Below, one piece after another: positions 47,688 to 57,086 of a DNA stretch of 64,000 nt (position 1 is the first letter of the stretch; every line of letters starts with the position of its first letter). The notes under the pieces are model-generated. The model ran no database searches, was not told the origin of the DNA, and saw only the letters and a program-made list of their open reading frames with translations. Source of the DNA: Rhodoferax sp. (GTDB lineage: Bacteria; Pseudomonadota; Gammaproteobacteria; Burkholderiales; Burkholderiaceae_C); NCBI RefSeq assembly GCF_025354435.1, contig NZ_JANXMU010000060.1, positions 104,419 through 168,418 on the forward strand. The letters are read 5' to 3'. The position numbers were made by a program, and so were the translations under genes.

Positions 47688-48245
47688 ATGACCACCCCAC
47701 TCTGCCGCTGTACCTGGGCCGACAGCAGCCCGCTGATGGCCACCTACCACGACGAAGAATGGGGCGTGCCCGAGCGCGACAGCCGCAAGCTGTGGGAGAA
47801 ACTGGTGCTCGACAGCTTCCAGGCCGGGCTGTCGTGGGCCATCATTTTGCGCAAGCGCGAGGGCTTTCGTACCGCCTTCGCCCAGTTCGACCCGGTAGCC
47901 GTGGCCCGCTTCACGCCTGCCGATGTCGACCGGTTGATGCAAGACGCGGGCATCGTGCGCTCGCGCGCCAAGATCGAGGCCACCATTGGCAACGCCCAGG
48001 CCTACCTGGCCATGCAGGCGGCGGGCGTGGACTTTTCTACCTGGCTGTGGGGCATGGTGGGCGGCGCGCCGATCAAGGGCAACGGTGTGGTGCTGACCCA
48101 GTCGCCGCTGTCGGCCGATATCTCCAAAGCCCTCAAACAGCGCGGCTTCAAGTTTGTCGGCGCAGTGACCATCTACGCCTGGATGCAGGCCGTGGGTATG
48201 GTGGACGACCACAGCGAACGCTGCTTCCGCTACCTGCCGGGTTGA
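47688..48245 (+). CDS. tag: DNA-3-methyladenine glycosylase I
   Basis: A 185-residue base-excision enzyme removing 3-methyladenine from DNA. Zinc-site and family residues are visible: Cys in CRCTWA, YHDEEWGVP, the LSWAIILRKREGFR segment and the C-terminal His/Cys of DDHSERCF. The ATG at 47688 has AGGAAA upstream; the longer in-frame reading from 47526 covers the palindrome and is rejected. Sharing an intergenic region with the response regulator raises, without proof, the possibility of joint control. Confidence 0.94.
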   Translation: MTTPLCRCTWADSSPLMATYHDEEWGVPERDSRKLWEKLVLDSFQAGLSWAIILRKREGFRTAFAQFDPVAVARFTPADVDRLMQDAGIVRSRAKIEATIGNAQAYLAMQAAGVDFSTWLWGMVGGAPIKGNGVVLTQSPLSADISKALKQRGFKFVGAVTIYAWMQAVGMVDDHSERCFRYLPG

Positions 48246-48280
48246 TGGTGGGGTCCAGCGTTTAACGGACAAAACCCCCC

Positions 48281-49363
48281 ATGGCCCAACAACCCCCGCT
48301 CTTTCCCGAGTTTGGCGATAACAACAGCAACGAGCAGCCGCCAGCTTCGGTAGTGCGCCCGTCGGCCAAAGGCACCACGTCGGTTCGTCCTCAGCCGCCC
48401 GACCCGGCCTGGGCCGCGCTGGCCCAAGCCCTGCCACGCCACCTGAGGATGGGCACCTCGTCATGGACCTATCCCGGCTGGGCCGGCTTGCTGTGGGATG
48501 GCGACTACGCCGACACCGCGCTTTCCAAACACGGCCTGGCGGCCTACGCCCAGCACCCGCTGTTACGCACCGTGAGCGTGGACCGCAACTTCTACCGCGC
48601 CCTCAGCGCCAGCCAATATGCAGCGTACGCAGCCCAGGTACCCGACGACTTTCGCTTCGTGGTGAAAGCGCCGAGCCTGGTCACCGATGCCCTGGTGCGC
48701 GCCGAAAACGGCCGCGGCCAGCAGACCAACGTCGCTTTCCTGAATGCCGAACTGGCCGTGCAGGAGTTCGTGGTGCCTGCGCTGGAAGGCCTGGGCCACA
48801 AGGTCGGCGCGCTGGTGTTCCAACTCAGCCCGCTGCCACCGACCTTGTTGGCCCGCATGCCGGAAGTGCTGGCGCGGCTGGGCCGGATGCTCGCCGCCCT
48901 GCCCACTTTACAACCCACCGCGCCGGACGGTGTGGTTGCGGTGGAAGTGCGCGACCCGGCCTTCCTCACGCCCGATTTCGTCACCGTGCTGCGTGGGGCG
49001 GGCGCAACCTATTGTCTCGGCCTGCACCCCAAGCTGCCGCCCATCCGCGAACAACTCGGCATGCTGCGCGCCCTCTGGCCTGGCCCGCTGGTCTGTCGCT
49101 GGAACCTGAACCGCCTGCATGGTGCCTACGGCTACGAAGATGCGCGTGATTTGTACGCTCCGTTCAATGCCATCGTGGACCCCGACCCGGACACCCGCCT
49201 CGCCCTGGCCAAAGCCGTGGCGGGCACCATCGGTCGGGGACAGAATGCTTTCGTCACCATCAGCAACAAGGCCGAAGGCTCGGCACCGCTCACCGTGTGG
49301 AGCCTGGCGCAGGATGTGCTGGCTGCGATGTCGCTACGGATGGGGACAGACCGGTCCCGGTAA
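48281..49363 (+). CDS. DUF72 (YecE-like) family protein
   Basis: A 360-residue TIM-barrel-type DUF72 protein. The typical opening MGTSSWTYPGW is at ~residue 57 after a Pro/Ser-rich leader. The conserved VDRNFYRAL, FRFVVKAPSLVT, the EVRDPAFLT segment and the late FVTISNKAEGSAPLT (in parts) follow. DUF72 has no settled function; links to DNA repair or nuclease-like activity have been proposed. It begins 35 bp after tag and is probably co-transcribed. Confidence 0.88.
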   Translation: MAQQPPLFPEFGDNNSNEQPPASVVRPSAKGTTSVRPQPPDPAWAALAQALPRHLRMGTSSWTYPGWAGLLWDGDYADTALSKHGLAAYAQHPLLRTVSVDRNFYRALSASQYAAYAAQVPDDFRFVVKAPSLVTDALVRAENGRGQQTNVAFLNAELAVQEFVVPALEGLGHKVGALVFQLSPLPPTLLARMPEVLARLGRMLAALPTLQPTAPDGVVAVEVRDPAFLTPDFVTVLRGAGATYCLGLHPKLPPIREQLGMLRALWPGPLVCRWNLNRLHGAYGYEDARDLYAPFNAIVDPDPDTRLALAKAVAGTIGRGQNAFVTISNKAEGSAPLTVWSLAQDVLAAMSLRMGTDRSR

Positions 49364-49401
49364 AACCTCAAAAATGGCCGCTCAGCCAGGAGCTTTCGGC
49401 C

Positions 49402-50001
49402 ATGTTTACCTCTTCACACCCGCCAGACCCCGCCCATGACACCTGGCGCTTGCGCGACGGCAGCGTGCTTACTTTGCGACCCATGCAAGCCCAGGACGGC
49501 CCGCTGCTGGATGCCATGCTGGAGCGCCTGTCGCCCCGCGCCCGGCACAACCGCTTTCACGGCGGTGTCAACAGCCGCCCTGCCCTGCTGGAGCCGCTGG
49601 AGCGCAGCGGCCAGGTGGCTTTTGTACTGACGGCCCAGCGTTGGGGCCAACTCCAGATCGTGGCCGAAGCCCGCTATTGCGTGGACGACAGCAGCGACGG
49701 TGCCGAGTTCGCCCTGGTGGTGGACGACCGCTGGCAACGCCGGGGTCTGGGCGAGCGGGCCATGCGCGCTTTGGGCAACACCGCCGCCCACGCTGGTCTG
49801 CACTGGCTGCACGGCGAAGTACAGGCCGACAACCGGGCCATGCTGGGGCTGATGCAACGCTGCCACTTCTGCTGCACGCCCGATGCCGAAGACCCGCAGC
49901 TGGTGCATGCCGAATCGGCCCTGCGCCTGAGCCAGGTGCCCGCAGCGCCCCATGGCTGGAGCGCCAGGGTCCGCCACATGGCCGGAGCCCACCGTGCATA
50001 G
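49402..50001 (+). CDS. GNAT-family N-acetyltransferase
   Basis: A 199-residue acetyltransferase. The acetyl-CoA-binding motif A is visible as FALVVDDRWQRRGLGERAMR (~residues 105-124), with beta-strand and helix order of GNAT enzymes before and after. The ATG at 49402 has AGGAG nine bases upstream; an in-frame ATG at 49297 would overlap the DUF72 gene. Its stop overlaps the next GTG by 8 bp. The acceptor substrate is unknown. Confidence 0.85.
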   Translation: MFTSSHPPDPAHDTWRLRDGSVLTLRPMQAQDGPLLDAMLERLSPRARHNRFHGGVNSRPALLEPLERSGQVAFVLTAQRWGQLQIVAEARYCVDDSSDGAEFALVVDDRWQRRGLGERAMRALGNTAAHAGLHWLHGEVQADNRAMLGLMQRCHFCCTPDAEDPQLVHAESALRLSQVPAAPHGWSARVRHMAGAHRA

Positions 50002-50878
50002 CCCTGTATCCCATTCTTCCCACGTGCCCGAGCCAAAGCTTGCGCTGGTACTGGGCAGCGGCGGCGTGCGCAGCATTGCAGCACTGGGCATGGCCGAGGT
50101 GCTGGCGCGCGAAGGCATACGGCCCGACCTGGTGGTGGGCTGCAGCGCCGGGGCCTTGTTTGGCACGCCCATCGCACTAGGGATGCCAATGGCCGACGCA
50201 CTGCGCATCGCCACCACGCTGTGGACGACCGAGATCACCCAAACACCGCGCTGGCGGGCGATTCCGCAGATGGTCTGGCCGCGCTGGGGCCGCTTCGATG
50301 CCAACTTCAGCCTACGCGACGACCGGCTCATCCTGGCCCGCATGCACGCCGCCTTTGGTGACCTGCGGTTGGAGGATTTGCCCCTGCCCTTGCGCATCAC
50401 GGCCACCGATGCCGCTACCGGTGCGGCGGTCGTCATCCGCCGGGGCCGGGTGGTCGATGCCCTGCGCGCCAGCGTGGCCATGCCCTTCATGTTTGCGCCA
50501 CAGCACCTGGACGGGCGGCGGCTGGTGGACGGCTTTGTGTCGGACCCGCTGCCGGTCAGTGCCGCTAGCGATGCCCTTGCCGTGATCGCGCTGGGCTTTG
50601 AAGCCCTGATGCCGCAGCGCGTCAACAAACCGTCGCGGCTGCTGGCCCAGGTGACCTCGGCCATGACCAACAACCTGATGTACGCCCGGCTGGCCAGCGC
50701 CGAAGCCGACGGCATGCACCTGCTGCGCGTGTTTCCGCAGCTGGAGCGGCGCGTCAGCCTGTTTGACACCGCCGCCATGCCCTACCTGGTGGAGGCCGGA
50801 CGGCGCGCCACCGAGGTGCTGCTGCCGAACATCATCGCCCTGCTGGAGCGCCGGCCACACCTGCTGGCCGTGGCCTAG
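49994..50878 (+). CDS. Patatin-like phospholipase family protein
   Basis: A 294-residue serine acyl hydrolase. The oxyanion loop is VLGSGGVRS, the nucleophile is in GCSAGAL (GxSxG), and the catalytic Asp is in LVDGFVSDPLPV (DG). The GTG at 49994 has GGAG six bases upstream and overlaps the GNAT stop; an in-frame ATG at 49952 lies inside the GNAT gene. There is no signal peptide, so it is probably cytoplasmic or membrane-associated, in contrast to PlpD-like secreted patatins. Confidence 0.9.
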   Translation: MHSPVSHSSHVPEPKLALVLGSGGVRSIAALGMAEVLAREGIRPDLVVGCSAGALFGTPIALGMPMADALRIATTLWTTEITQTPRWRAIPQMVWPRWGRFDANFSLRDDRLILARMHAAFGDLRLEDLPLPLRITATDAATGAAVVIRRGRVVDALRASVAMPFMFAPQHLDGRRLVDGFVSDPLPVSAASDALAVIALGFEALMPQRVNKPSRLLAQVTSAMTNNLMYARLASAEADGMHLLRVFPQLERRVSLFDTAAMPYLVEAGRRATEVLLPNIIALLERRPHLLAVA

Positions 50879-50885
50879 AAATTAT

Positions 50886-50949
50886 ACATAAAATAGGCCT
50901 GTAGCGTATATTGCATATACGCTAGCAGCTACAAATTTGGTAGTATTTG
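50886..50949 (-). repeat. TAGC-type 3' intergenic repeat
   Basis: On the minus strand: TTTGTAGCTGCTAGCGTATA, TGCAATATACGCTACAGGCC, then TATTTT. It is the most symmetric copy (AGCGTATA / TATACGCT) and lies between convergent patatin and DUF1302 genes. Confidence 0.8.
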
Positions 50950-50961
50950 TAAACCATCCAC

Positions 50962-52623
50962 TCAGAAACCGGTTTTGTAGGTAAACACCACCCAGCCCCG
51001 GTCGGTGTTGCCCACGCCCCCATTGCCACCCGCCAGCGCGGTGCCTGCGGCGTTGTACTTGGCAGGCCCGGCGATGGTGTCGGCGTAGCGCAGGGTGAAC
51101 TCGTGGGTTTGCGCGTAGGTGAACTTCACGCCCACGGCCCAGGAGGCGCTTTTCTCGCTGCCACCGCCGCTGCTGGCGGCGTTACCGTGGATGCCGTAGC
51201 TGAGCGACATCGGCAGCTCCATGTCCCACGAGGGCTGCACCTGCAGCCACTGGGGCGTGAAGTTCAGCGCCACGCCCAGGTACTGCTTGCTGGAGCAGCC
51301 ATCGTCCTTGGAACCCGATGTCGCCACCCCCGGTGTGGCCACGGCACGGCAACTGCCATAGCCCTCGCCCTTGTACAGCTCGGGGTGCGAAGTCACCCGC
51401 GTCAACTGGCTGTAGGCCAGCTCGGCCACCAGGCTGCCGGTATCTGACAGCGCCGACTTGGGCAGCAAATACACGCCATTCACCACGGCATGGAAGGTGT
51501 CGCCGCGCGGGCCTTCGTTGTCGACCGCGCTGATGCCCGAGGCGTTCAGCGCCCCATCCATGCGGTACGACAGCTCGGAGCCCACGCTGACCGGGCCGAT
51601 CACCCGGGCCGCACTCACACCAAACAGTTGTACGTTTTTGGGGTAGACCAGCCGGTACTGGCCCAGCGCCGCCAGCGTTTGCGGGGCAAACCAGGGCTGG
51701 TAGTCGTTGAAGCGGCGGTAGTACAGGCCGATGTTGGACTCGATCTCTTCGGCGTTGTACTTGGCGCTGACACCCCAGTTGCCCGTGTTCTTGGGGGTGA
51801 GCGAATCCACGTGGGTGAAAGCGGTGCCGGTGGGCGATACGGGCAGGCGGTCTGGCCCTTCAAACAGCATGTCGGCCGGGGCAAAGTAGGTGCCGCCGTA
51901 GGGCAGGCGCGTAGGTTTCCATTCAAAGAAATACTGGCCCTGCACGCTCAGGCGGTTGCTCAGCTGCGCCCGGGCCGACACATTGCCCAGCGGCAAAAAC
52001 ACCTCTTTGGTCTCGATGCCCGGGCTGGTGACGGCCTTGGCCCCGTCGGTGGGGGCCTGCGAATATGAAATCGCGTGCGCGCCTATCAGCAGGCCCTCGC
52101 CCCAGTAGTTGGTGTGGCGGCCCACCTTCAGGCTGACCGGCGTGGCCCCCAGGTTGAAGTTGCCCCACACAAAGGCGTCCAGAAATTCACCCGACGGGCC
52201 GTTGACGTAGCGCCGGACCGTCGGACTGTAGGTGTTGTTGACGTAGCTGGAGCTGTAGCCGGGCACCGTGGTTTGCACGCTGTGGTCGTCGTAGGCCTTG
52301 TCGTACCAGCCGGAGGCGCTGGCGTGCACGCCGAGCTGGTTCTTCCAGTTCAGGTCCACCTCGCCCAGCAGGTCCAGCCGGTTGGTGACCACATCGCCGC
52401 GTTTGAACTTGCCGTCGGATTCGTCATAGGTGGGGTTGGCCAGGATGCGGCTGTCTTGCTTGTCGGCGCGCACGCCCAGGTTGTAGCGGATGGTGGTGTC
52501 CATGCGCAGGCTGAGGTCTGGGTTGCCGGTGGCGATTTCGGACGCGCGGGCGCTGGGCGCGGCCAGGCTGCCGATGGCCAGCACGATGGCAGTCAGGCGG
52601 CGGTGGGGGGTACGGATAGGCAT
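50962..52623 (-). CDS. DUF1302 family protein (outer-membrane porin-like)
   Basis: A 553-residue precursor: signal peptide ~1-27 (ending SARAS), then a chain of alternating amphipathic strands ending in TDRGWVVFTYKTGF, with the terminal Phe typical of outer-membrane barrels. It contains NYWGEGLLIGAHAISYSQAP in the family core. DUF1302 genes commonly travel with DUF1329 genes in clusters for hydrophobic substrates; the function is unproven. The ATG at 52623 has GGAG upstream; the longer in-frame reading to 53052 lies antisense-like over the kinase gene and is rejected. Last gene of the TetR-linked operon. Confidence 0.87.
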   Translation of the reverse strand: MPIRTPHRRLTAIVLAIGSLAAPSARASEIATGNPDLSLRMDTTIRYNLGVRADKQDSRILANPTYDESDGKFKRGDVVTNRLDLLGEVDLNWKNQLGVHASASGWYDKAYDDHSVQTTVPGYSSSYVNNTYSPTVRRYVNGPSGEFLDAFVWGNFNLGATPVSLKVGRHTNYWGEGLLIGAHAISYSQAPTDGAKAVTSPGIETKEVFLPLGNVSARAQLSNRLSVQGQYFFEWKPTRLPYGGTYFAPADMLFEGPDRLPVSPTGTAFTHVDSLTPKNTGNWGVSAKYNAEEIESNIGLYYRRFNDYQPWFAPQTLAALGQYRLVYPKNVQLFGVSAARVIGPVSVGSELSYRMDGALNASGISAVDNEGPRGDTFHAVVNGVYLLPKSALSDTGSLVAELAYSQLTRVTSHPELYKGEGYGSCRAVATPGVATSGSKDDGCSSKQYLGVALNFTPQWLQVQPSWDMELPMSLSYGIHGNAASSGGGSEKSASWAVGVKFTYAQTHEFTLRYADTIAGPAKYNAAGTALAGGNGGVGNTDRGWVVFTYKTGF

Positions 52624-52654
52624 GGGTTTGTCTCCTTTGTTGGTTGTTGGCGGC

Positions 52655-53995
52655 TTACAGCACCACCGGCTTGAGCGCGTAGCCCGCCAGCCGGGCGTGC
52701 AGGGGCTGGGCCATGGCGATCTGGTCCTCCAGCTGCAGGGCAAAGTGGCGCAGCAGCGCCTGGTCGTGCTCAGGCCCGGCCTGCTGCACAAACTGCTCGA
52801 AGGCAGCATCCGCCGCATCCCACGATGCCGGTACCGGGCCGATGAACCGGGCCAGGCTGTCGCGCTCGCGCTGGGCGGCCTGGGGCCCGGCGGCATCCAC
52901 CAGCCCGGCCCACTGGGCCAGGGTGGCGGCGCTGTCGCGGTGGTGGCGGTCCATGTCGGTGGCAATCGGCCCGCGCGCCACGGCCTGGCCGAGCACGTTG
53001 AACAGCAAGGCCTGGCGGCCCGGCTGGGGTAGGAACGGCGGGCTGGGCGCAATCTGAACGTCCATGCATTCGGCCATGGCCCATACCGTGGCGCGCCGGG
53101 TCATCAGATCCCAGACCAGGTACTCCAGCTCGAGACGGTGCGCGCCGGGTTCGCTCAGCGGGCCCGATAAGGCCATGACCGAGGTCAGCGAGAAGCAGGC
53201 GGTATGGAAGCTCAGCGCCCAGGGGTCCACGGCCTCGCCGGTGAGCTGCTGGTAGTAGCGCACCAGGTGCGACACATCGGCCCCCAGGGGCTCAAAGCCG
53301 TCGCGGGTGCGCAGCGATGCCAGATCGGCCAGCGGGTCGCCAATGTGCGAGGCTTCAAAGTCGTACAGGCCGGTGATTTTTCCGTCCACAAACAAAAACT
53401 GCCCCACATCGCAGTGGATAAAGCTGCTGCGGGTGCGGCCCGTGGGCGCGTTGCGGCGCATCCAGCGCATGGCGAATTCCACGAATGGCTGCGGTTTACG
53501 CTTGCCCCGCGCATACAGCGGCAGGTTGGCATCCAGGTAGGCCAGCACATTGCTGCGCGCATCGGCGGGCAGGCCGATACCGGCGGCCACAAAGGGCGCG
53601 GTGTCCAGCGCATGCATGCGGGCCAGCTGGGCCACGTACTGCTCGGCAATGCTTTGGCGCTGCGCGTCGTCCGCCGCCTGGGCGACATCGCGCACGCCGG
53701 GGGTGCGGTCCATCACGATGGCCAGTGGGTCGGGGCATACGCCGTGGATGTGCGGTACCAAGATGCCGTCGGCCTCCAGCTGGCGCAGGATGGCGGCTTC
53801 GCGCGCCAGGCCGGGAAAGGGTTCGGCATCCAGTTGCTTGTCGCCGCGGATATACAGCGGCACCACTGTGCCGTCGCGCTCCAGCTCGGCAAACCAGGCT
53901 TTGCGCCAGCGGGTTTGGCGCACCAGACTGGTGACGCGCCCGCCCATCTGCGATTCGATATAATGGCCCAACAAAATTTCTTCGGGGGTGTGCAT
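52655..53995 (-). CDS. Phosphotransferase family protein (APH/choline-kinase fold)
   Basis: A 446-residue member of the aminoglycoside-phosphotransferase-like superfamily. The catalytic loop reads FIHCDVGQFLF (H-x-D form) and the metal-binding Asp loop reads LYDFEASHIGDPLADLA. Residues 1-290 form the kinase fold and ~300-446 are an extra helical part. Such proteins in catabolic clusters are thought to phosphorylate or activate small alcohols or lipid-like substrates; aminoglycoside resistance is not implied. It is 31 bp from DUF1302 and 67 bp from DUF1329, same strand. The start at 53995 lacks a strong ribosome site. Confidence 0.82.
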   Translation of the reverse strand: MHTPEEILLGHYIESQMGGRVTSLVRQTRWRKAWFAELERDGTVVPLYIRGDKQLDAEPFPGLAREAAILRQLEADGILVPHIHGVCPDPLAIVMDRTPGVRDVAQAADDAQRQSIAEQYVAQLARMHALDTAPFVAAGIGLPADARSNVLAYLDANLPLYARGKRKPQPFVEFAMRWMRRNAPTGRTRSSFIHCDVGQFLFVDGKITGLYDFEASHIGDPLADLASLRTRDGFEPLGADVSHLVRYYQQLTGEAVDPWALSFHTACFSLTSVMALSGPLSEPGAHRLELEYLVWDLMTRRATVWAMAECMDVQIAPSPPFLPQPGRQALLFNVLGQAVARGPIATDMDRHHRDSAATLAQWAGLVDAAGPQAAQRERDSLARFIGPVPASWDAADAAFEQFVQQAGPEHDQALLRHFALQLEDQIAMAQPLHARLAGYALKPVVL

Positions 53996-54062
53996 AGGAT
54001 CTTTGGGCAAAGTTAGGGCCCGGCGGCACCGGGCCGCCGAGTGGGAGACACAAGGGGAAAGA

Positions 54063-55427
54063 TCAGCGCACGGTCATCTTGCTGACGATGGCATCCGGGT
54101 TCTGGTCGCGGTCGGCCACGGTGCCGGTAGACACCACCAGCCCGCCCTTGGCCAAGTCGCCCACCATGCTGTACATGTTTTTCTGGAAGTCGTAGGTCAG
54201 GTTTTTGACCGCGTAGGCGTGGCCCACGTCGTAGAGCTGCACCATCATGTTGAACGAGGTGCGGTAGAGCCCGCCCTGCTGGTCGTACGCGTCGAACATG
54301 CCGGAGCCGTAGCCGTCCTCGTCCAGGAAGTAGGTGCGTTTGGAGTAGGCGTGGCGCATGTCGGGCTTGAGCGTGGCCTCGACCACCCAGGCGCGGTGCA
54401 GCTCAAACCGCTCGCAGGACGGGTTGGCGTGCTGGGGCAAGAACTCTTCTTCGGTGGGGCAGTTGAAGTAGTGCTTGTAGTTGTTGTAGGGCAGGATGAT
54501 TTCTTTTTTGCCCACCAGCTTGAAGTCAAACCGGTCCATGGTGCCGGAAAACAAAAACAGCTCGTCGTAAAACTGCTCGCCACCGATGGAGGCCACCTGT
54601 GTGTCGTACGAGAACTCCGGCGCCAGCCGCACGCGGCGCTGACCGGGGGTGTAGTTCCAGGCCCGACGCGGCTTGATGGTGGGGTCCAGAAAGTCCATCA
54701 GGCCGCTGACCTCGCCGGCTTTGCGCGACGGGGCCCGGGTGACCGAATAGGTGCGCCAGTACAGGTGCGGGTCGCGGTCGTCCAGATCGACCTGGTAGTA
54801 AGGCACCTCGGTGCGGCTGAACACTTCGGAGGTGAGCGTGGGGCGACCGGCGGCATCGACGATGTAGGTGCGGCCCGCGGGCGTGATCACGTCGGTGTCG
54901 CCAATGTAGCGCAGCAACTGGTTCCACATCACCTCGTAGCCGCTGCGCGGAATCGGAAACGGTATGCCGCCCCGGCAGGCGGGGTCGACGGCCAGGTTGT
55001 CCTTCTGCGTCTGGCAGGTGGTGGCGTTGCGCAGTGTGACCTTGAGCACTTTGTCCGGGTAGGTGACGGTGCGGTGGCTGGGGTAGAGGTCGATGTAGTA
55101 GCTGTTGGGGAACTTCTTGATCAGGTTTTGCTGGCCAGCGCTGAGCTTGTCGGCGTACTGGGTCAGGTTTTTGGCATCGATGCGCACCAGCGGTTTGTCG
55201 TCCGCATATGGGTCGGCCCAGGTGCTACTGCCGGGGACAAAGCCCGCCGGGGCTTTGCGCAGGCCGCCGGTGTAGGGCGGAATGCTGCACTCTTTGTTGC
55301 CTGCCTTGACGGCACCAAACTCGGTCAGGGTGGTGCCAAGCTGTTTCGCGTCGTCGGCAGACACGCCCGCGGCGGCGTGCAGGGCCAGCGCCAGCAGCGC
55401 GCTGGCGGTCAAAATACGTTGGGTCAT
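54063..55427 (-). CDS. DUF1329 family protein (LolB-like, envelope)
   Basis: A 454-residue precursor with a signal peptide (MTQRILTASALLALALHAAA, cleavage after about residue 24) and a large beta-rich periplasmic or outer-membrane-associated domain. Typical segments are SYYIDLYPSHRTVTYPD, GRPTLTSEVFSRTEVPYY (in parts) and WNYTPGQRRVRLAP. DUF1329 resembles LolA/LolB-type lipid-binding folds and is regularly paired with DUF1302. This suggests handling of a hydrophobic compound across the envelope; no reaction is known. It sits in the middle of the TetR-linked operon. Confidence 0.88.
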   Translation of the reverse strand: MTQRILTASALLALALHAAAGVSADDAKQLGTTLTEFGAVKAGNKECSIPPYTGGLRKAPAGFVPGSSTWADPYADDKPLVRIDAKNLTQYADKLSAGQQNLIKKFPNSYYIDLYPSHRTVTYPDKVLKVTLRNATTCQTQKDNLAVDPACRGGIPFPIPRSGYEVMWNQLLRYIGDTDVITPAGRTYIVDAAGRPTLTSEVFSRTEVPYYQVDLDDRDPHLYWRTYSVTRAPSRKAGEVSGLMDFLDPTIKPRRAWNYTPGQRRVRLAPEFSYDTQVASIGGEQFYDELFLFSGTMDRFDFKLVGKKEIILPYNNYKHYFNCPTEEEFLPQHANPSCERFELHRAWVVEATLKPDMRHAYSKRTYFLDEDGYGSGMFDAYDQQGGLYRTSFNMMVQLYDVGHAYAVKNLTYDFQKNMYSMVGDLAKGGLVVSTGTVADRDQNPDAIVSKMTVR

Positions 55428-55457
55428 GGAATTTGTCTCTGCGGTTTTAATTTTTTG

Positions 55458-56519
55458 CTAGGCAACGATCTTGGGGTAGTAGTTTTCGGCCCCGATCTGC
55501 TCCACGTCTTTGAGCCAGTTGCTGTCGTACGCATCGGTGTCGTGCTGGGAGCCGGGGTCTTCGATGCTCCAGGCCTGGCGCTTGTAGGTCCAGTTGTTGG
55601 GCTGCAGACGGTGGGCCTGGCGCCAGTGCGGCACGGCGGCGGCGTGCTCATCGGCAGTGTGCAGGTGCTAGCCCAGCTCGAAATGCGCAGCGGCGCGGGC
55701 GTTGTCGGCCGAACGGGGCTGCGACCGGGCAATCACTTCGTCCGGGGCCAGCACATAGCGGCTTTGGCTGCCGTGGGCCACCCAGTCCAGCAGCATCTCC
55801 AGGTACAGGTCGGTCTCGTAGCGAATCTTGCGCACATGGGTCAGCATCTGGCGCTGGTTGGCGTTCATGCCCTCTTCTTTCCACTCGCTGACCTTGGTGT
55901 AGCCGGGCCAGGCGGGTTCGGCGGGCCGCACGATCACGCCTTCTTCGTTGATCCATACGCCATTGGGCACGTTGACTACACCAAACAGTTCGTCCACCAG
56001 ATGGCCCGCGTCGATCAACGAAGGGTGTTCGGGCTGGGCGGCTTCGATGTACTGGCGGGCGGCCTTGGCACCCTCGGTGTCGAGGGCCACGGTGACGATC
56101 TCCAGGCCCTGGGGATACAGTTTTTCGCGCAGCTTTTGCCACAGCGGCAAGTCGGTACGGCAGCCGCACCAGGAGGCCCAGGTGGTCAGCAGCACCTTCT
56201 TGCCACGCAGGCTGGACAGGCGAAACGGCTTGCCGTTCACATCGGGCAGCACCAGTTCCGGGGCGATGGCGGTGGTCAGGGCCCGGCCCGTCACGCCCGA
56301 CTCGGGCCCCAGCGCCCACAGGCTGCGCCCGGCCTCTTCCACCAGTGGCATGCCGAGGCGCTCGCTCAGCACCCGGGCATCCAGCGTGCCGTCGGCCTGG
56401 CGAGCGTTCGCGGGCAGCGGCACGCAGGCCTCGCCTTTGCAGGCCCCTTGCGGTTTGATGGCCCAGCCGGTGCGTTCTGCGAAAGCGGCCGGGTCGATGT
56501 GCAGACTGGTCAAGATCAT
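55458..56519 (-). pseudogene. TlpA/ResA-like redoxin gene with an in-frame amber codon
   Basis: The ATG at 56519 opens a thioredoxin-fold protein with LVLPDVNGKPFRLSSLRGK and the redox motif ASWCGCRTDLP (Cys-Gly-Cys instead of CxxC). Translation stops at TAG 55668-55670 after HFELG (283 residues). Beyond it the same frame stays open for 69 codons to a TAG at 55458-55460 and reads as protein: HLHTADEHAAAVPHWRQAH, then NNWTYKRQAWSIEDP and NWLKDVEQIGAENYYPK. This looks like a Gln codon turned amber. The product may lack its C-terminal TPR-like part or be read through. Coupled by ATGA to the upstream gene. Confidence 0.8.
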
Positions 56520-56953
56520 GGGGCGGTCTCCGATAAACGTTGGTGCAATTCTTCGGCGGTGGTGTCTAGCAGCAGGGCGACATCGCCTGCGTCCCAGTAC
56601 TCGCGCTAGGCGGTGATGCGGTGCTGGGCGTCCAGCTCGAACACGGCGTTGACGCTGGAAAACATGCTGTGGCCATTGCGCATGGTCACGTGGTCGCGGC
56701 GCTCGGTGAACACATGGGTGTCGGACGAGGCCATCGCCAGCAGCTCGCAGCGGCATTCGGTGTAGCGGCCAAACTGGCGCATCAGCTCGGCAATGATGGC
56801 CGTGCGGCCCTGCTTGGGCGTGGCACGCGGCACCAGCGGCTGGTAGACGGCGTGCTCGGCAAACAGTGGTGCAATCTGGTCCATGTGGGGGATGTCGGTG
56901 CTGTGGAATAGCGCCAGACATCGCGTGACGGTGGCTTCCTGTGGTGCGCCCAT
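56516..56953 (-). pseudogene. SnoaL / limonene-epoxide-hydrolase-like gene with an in-frame amber codon
   Basis: The ATG at 56953, with AGGAGA upstream, begins a nuclear-transport-factor-2-fold protein (SnoaL/limonene-1,2-epoxide hydrolase type) ending HRITA before TAG at 56606-56608. The frame then continues for 29 codons as REYWDAGDVALLLDTTAEEL and on to TGA, which overlaps the ATG of the next gene (ATGA). Family members usually have Trp at this spot (ITAWREYWD), so TGG to TAG is the simplest reading. The truncated product would be 115 residues of a 145-residue protein. First gene of the TetR-linked operon. Confidence 0.78.
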
Positions 56954-57086
56954 GGGCTTGTCTCCTGAGGTACGTTGGGTAGGCCCCGGGTGCGCCATAC
57001 GCGGCAACCGGGACCGTCTCGCTGCAAAACTTTCCATCGTCGGGGATCGTTTCAGCGCCTGTGAATTAAAGCCACGCAGGCTTTTT

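Noticed and set aside
52655..53995. Aminoglycoside resistance gene
   Set aside because: The APH-like fold is shared by many small-molecule kinases; operon context with DUF1302/DUF1329 points to metabolism.
53988..56609. An 873-residue plus-strand open frame
   Set aside because: Antisense to DUF1329 and the TlpA-like gene; composition is Val/Gly/His-rich without domains. It is not a gene, though it shows how permissive the GC-rich frames are.
55458..56953. Pyrrolysine coding as explanation for the two amber codons
   Set aside because: The families normally have Gln and Trp-like residues there, neither protein is a methylamine methyltransferase, and no pyl genes are seen. Mutation or suppression is simpler.
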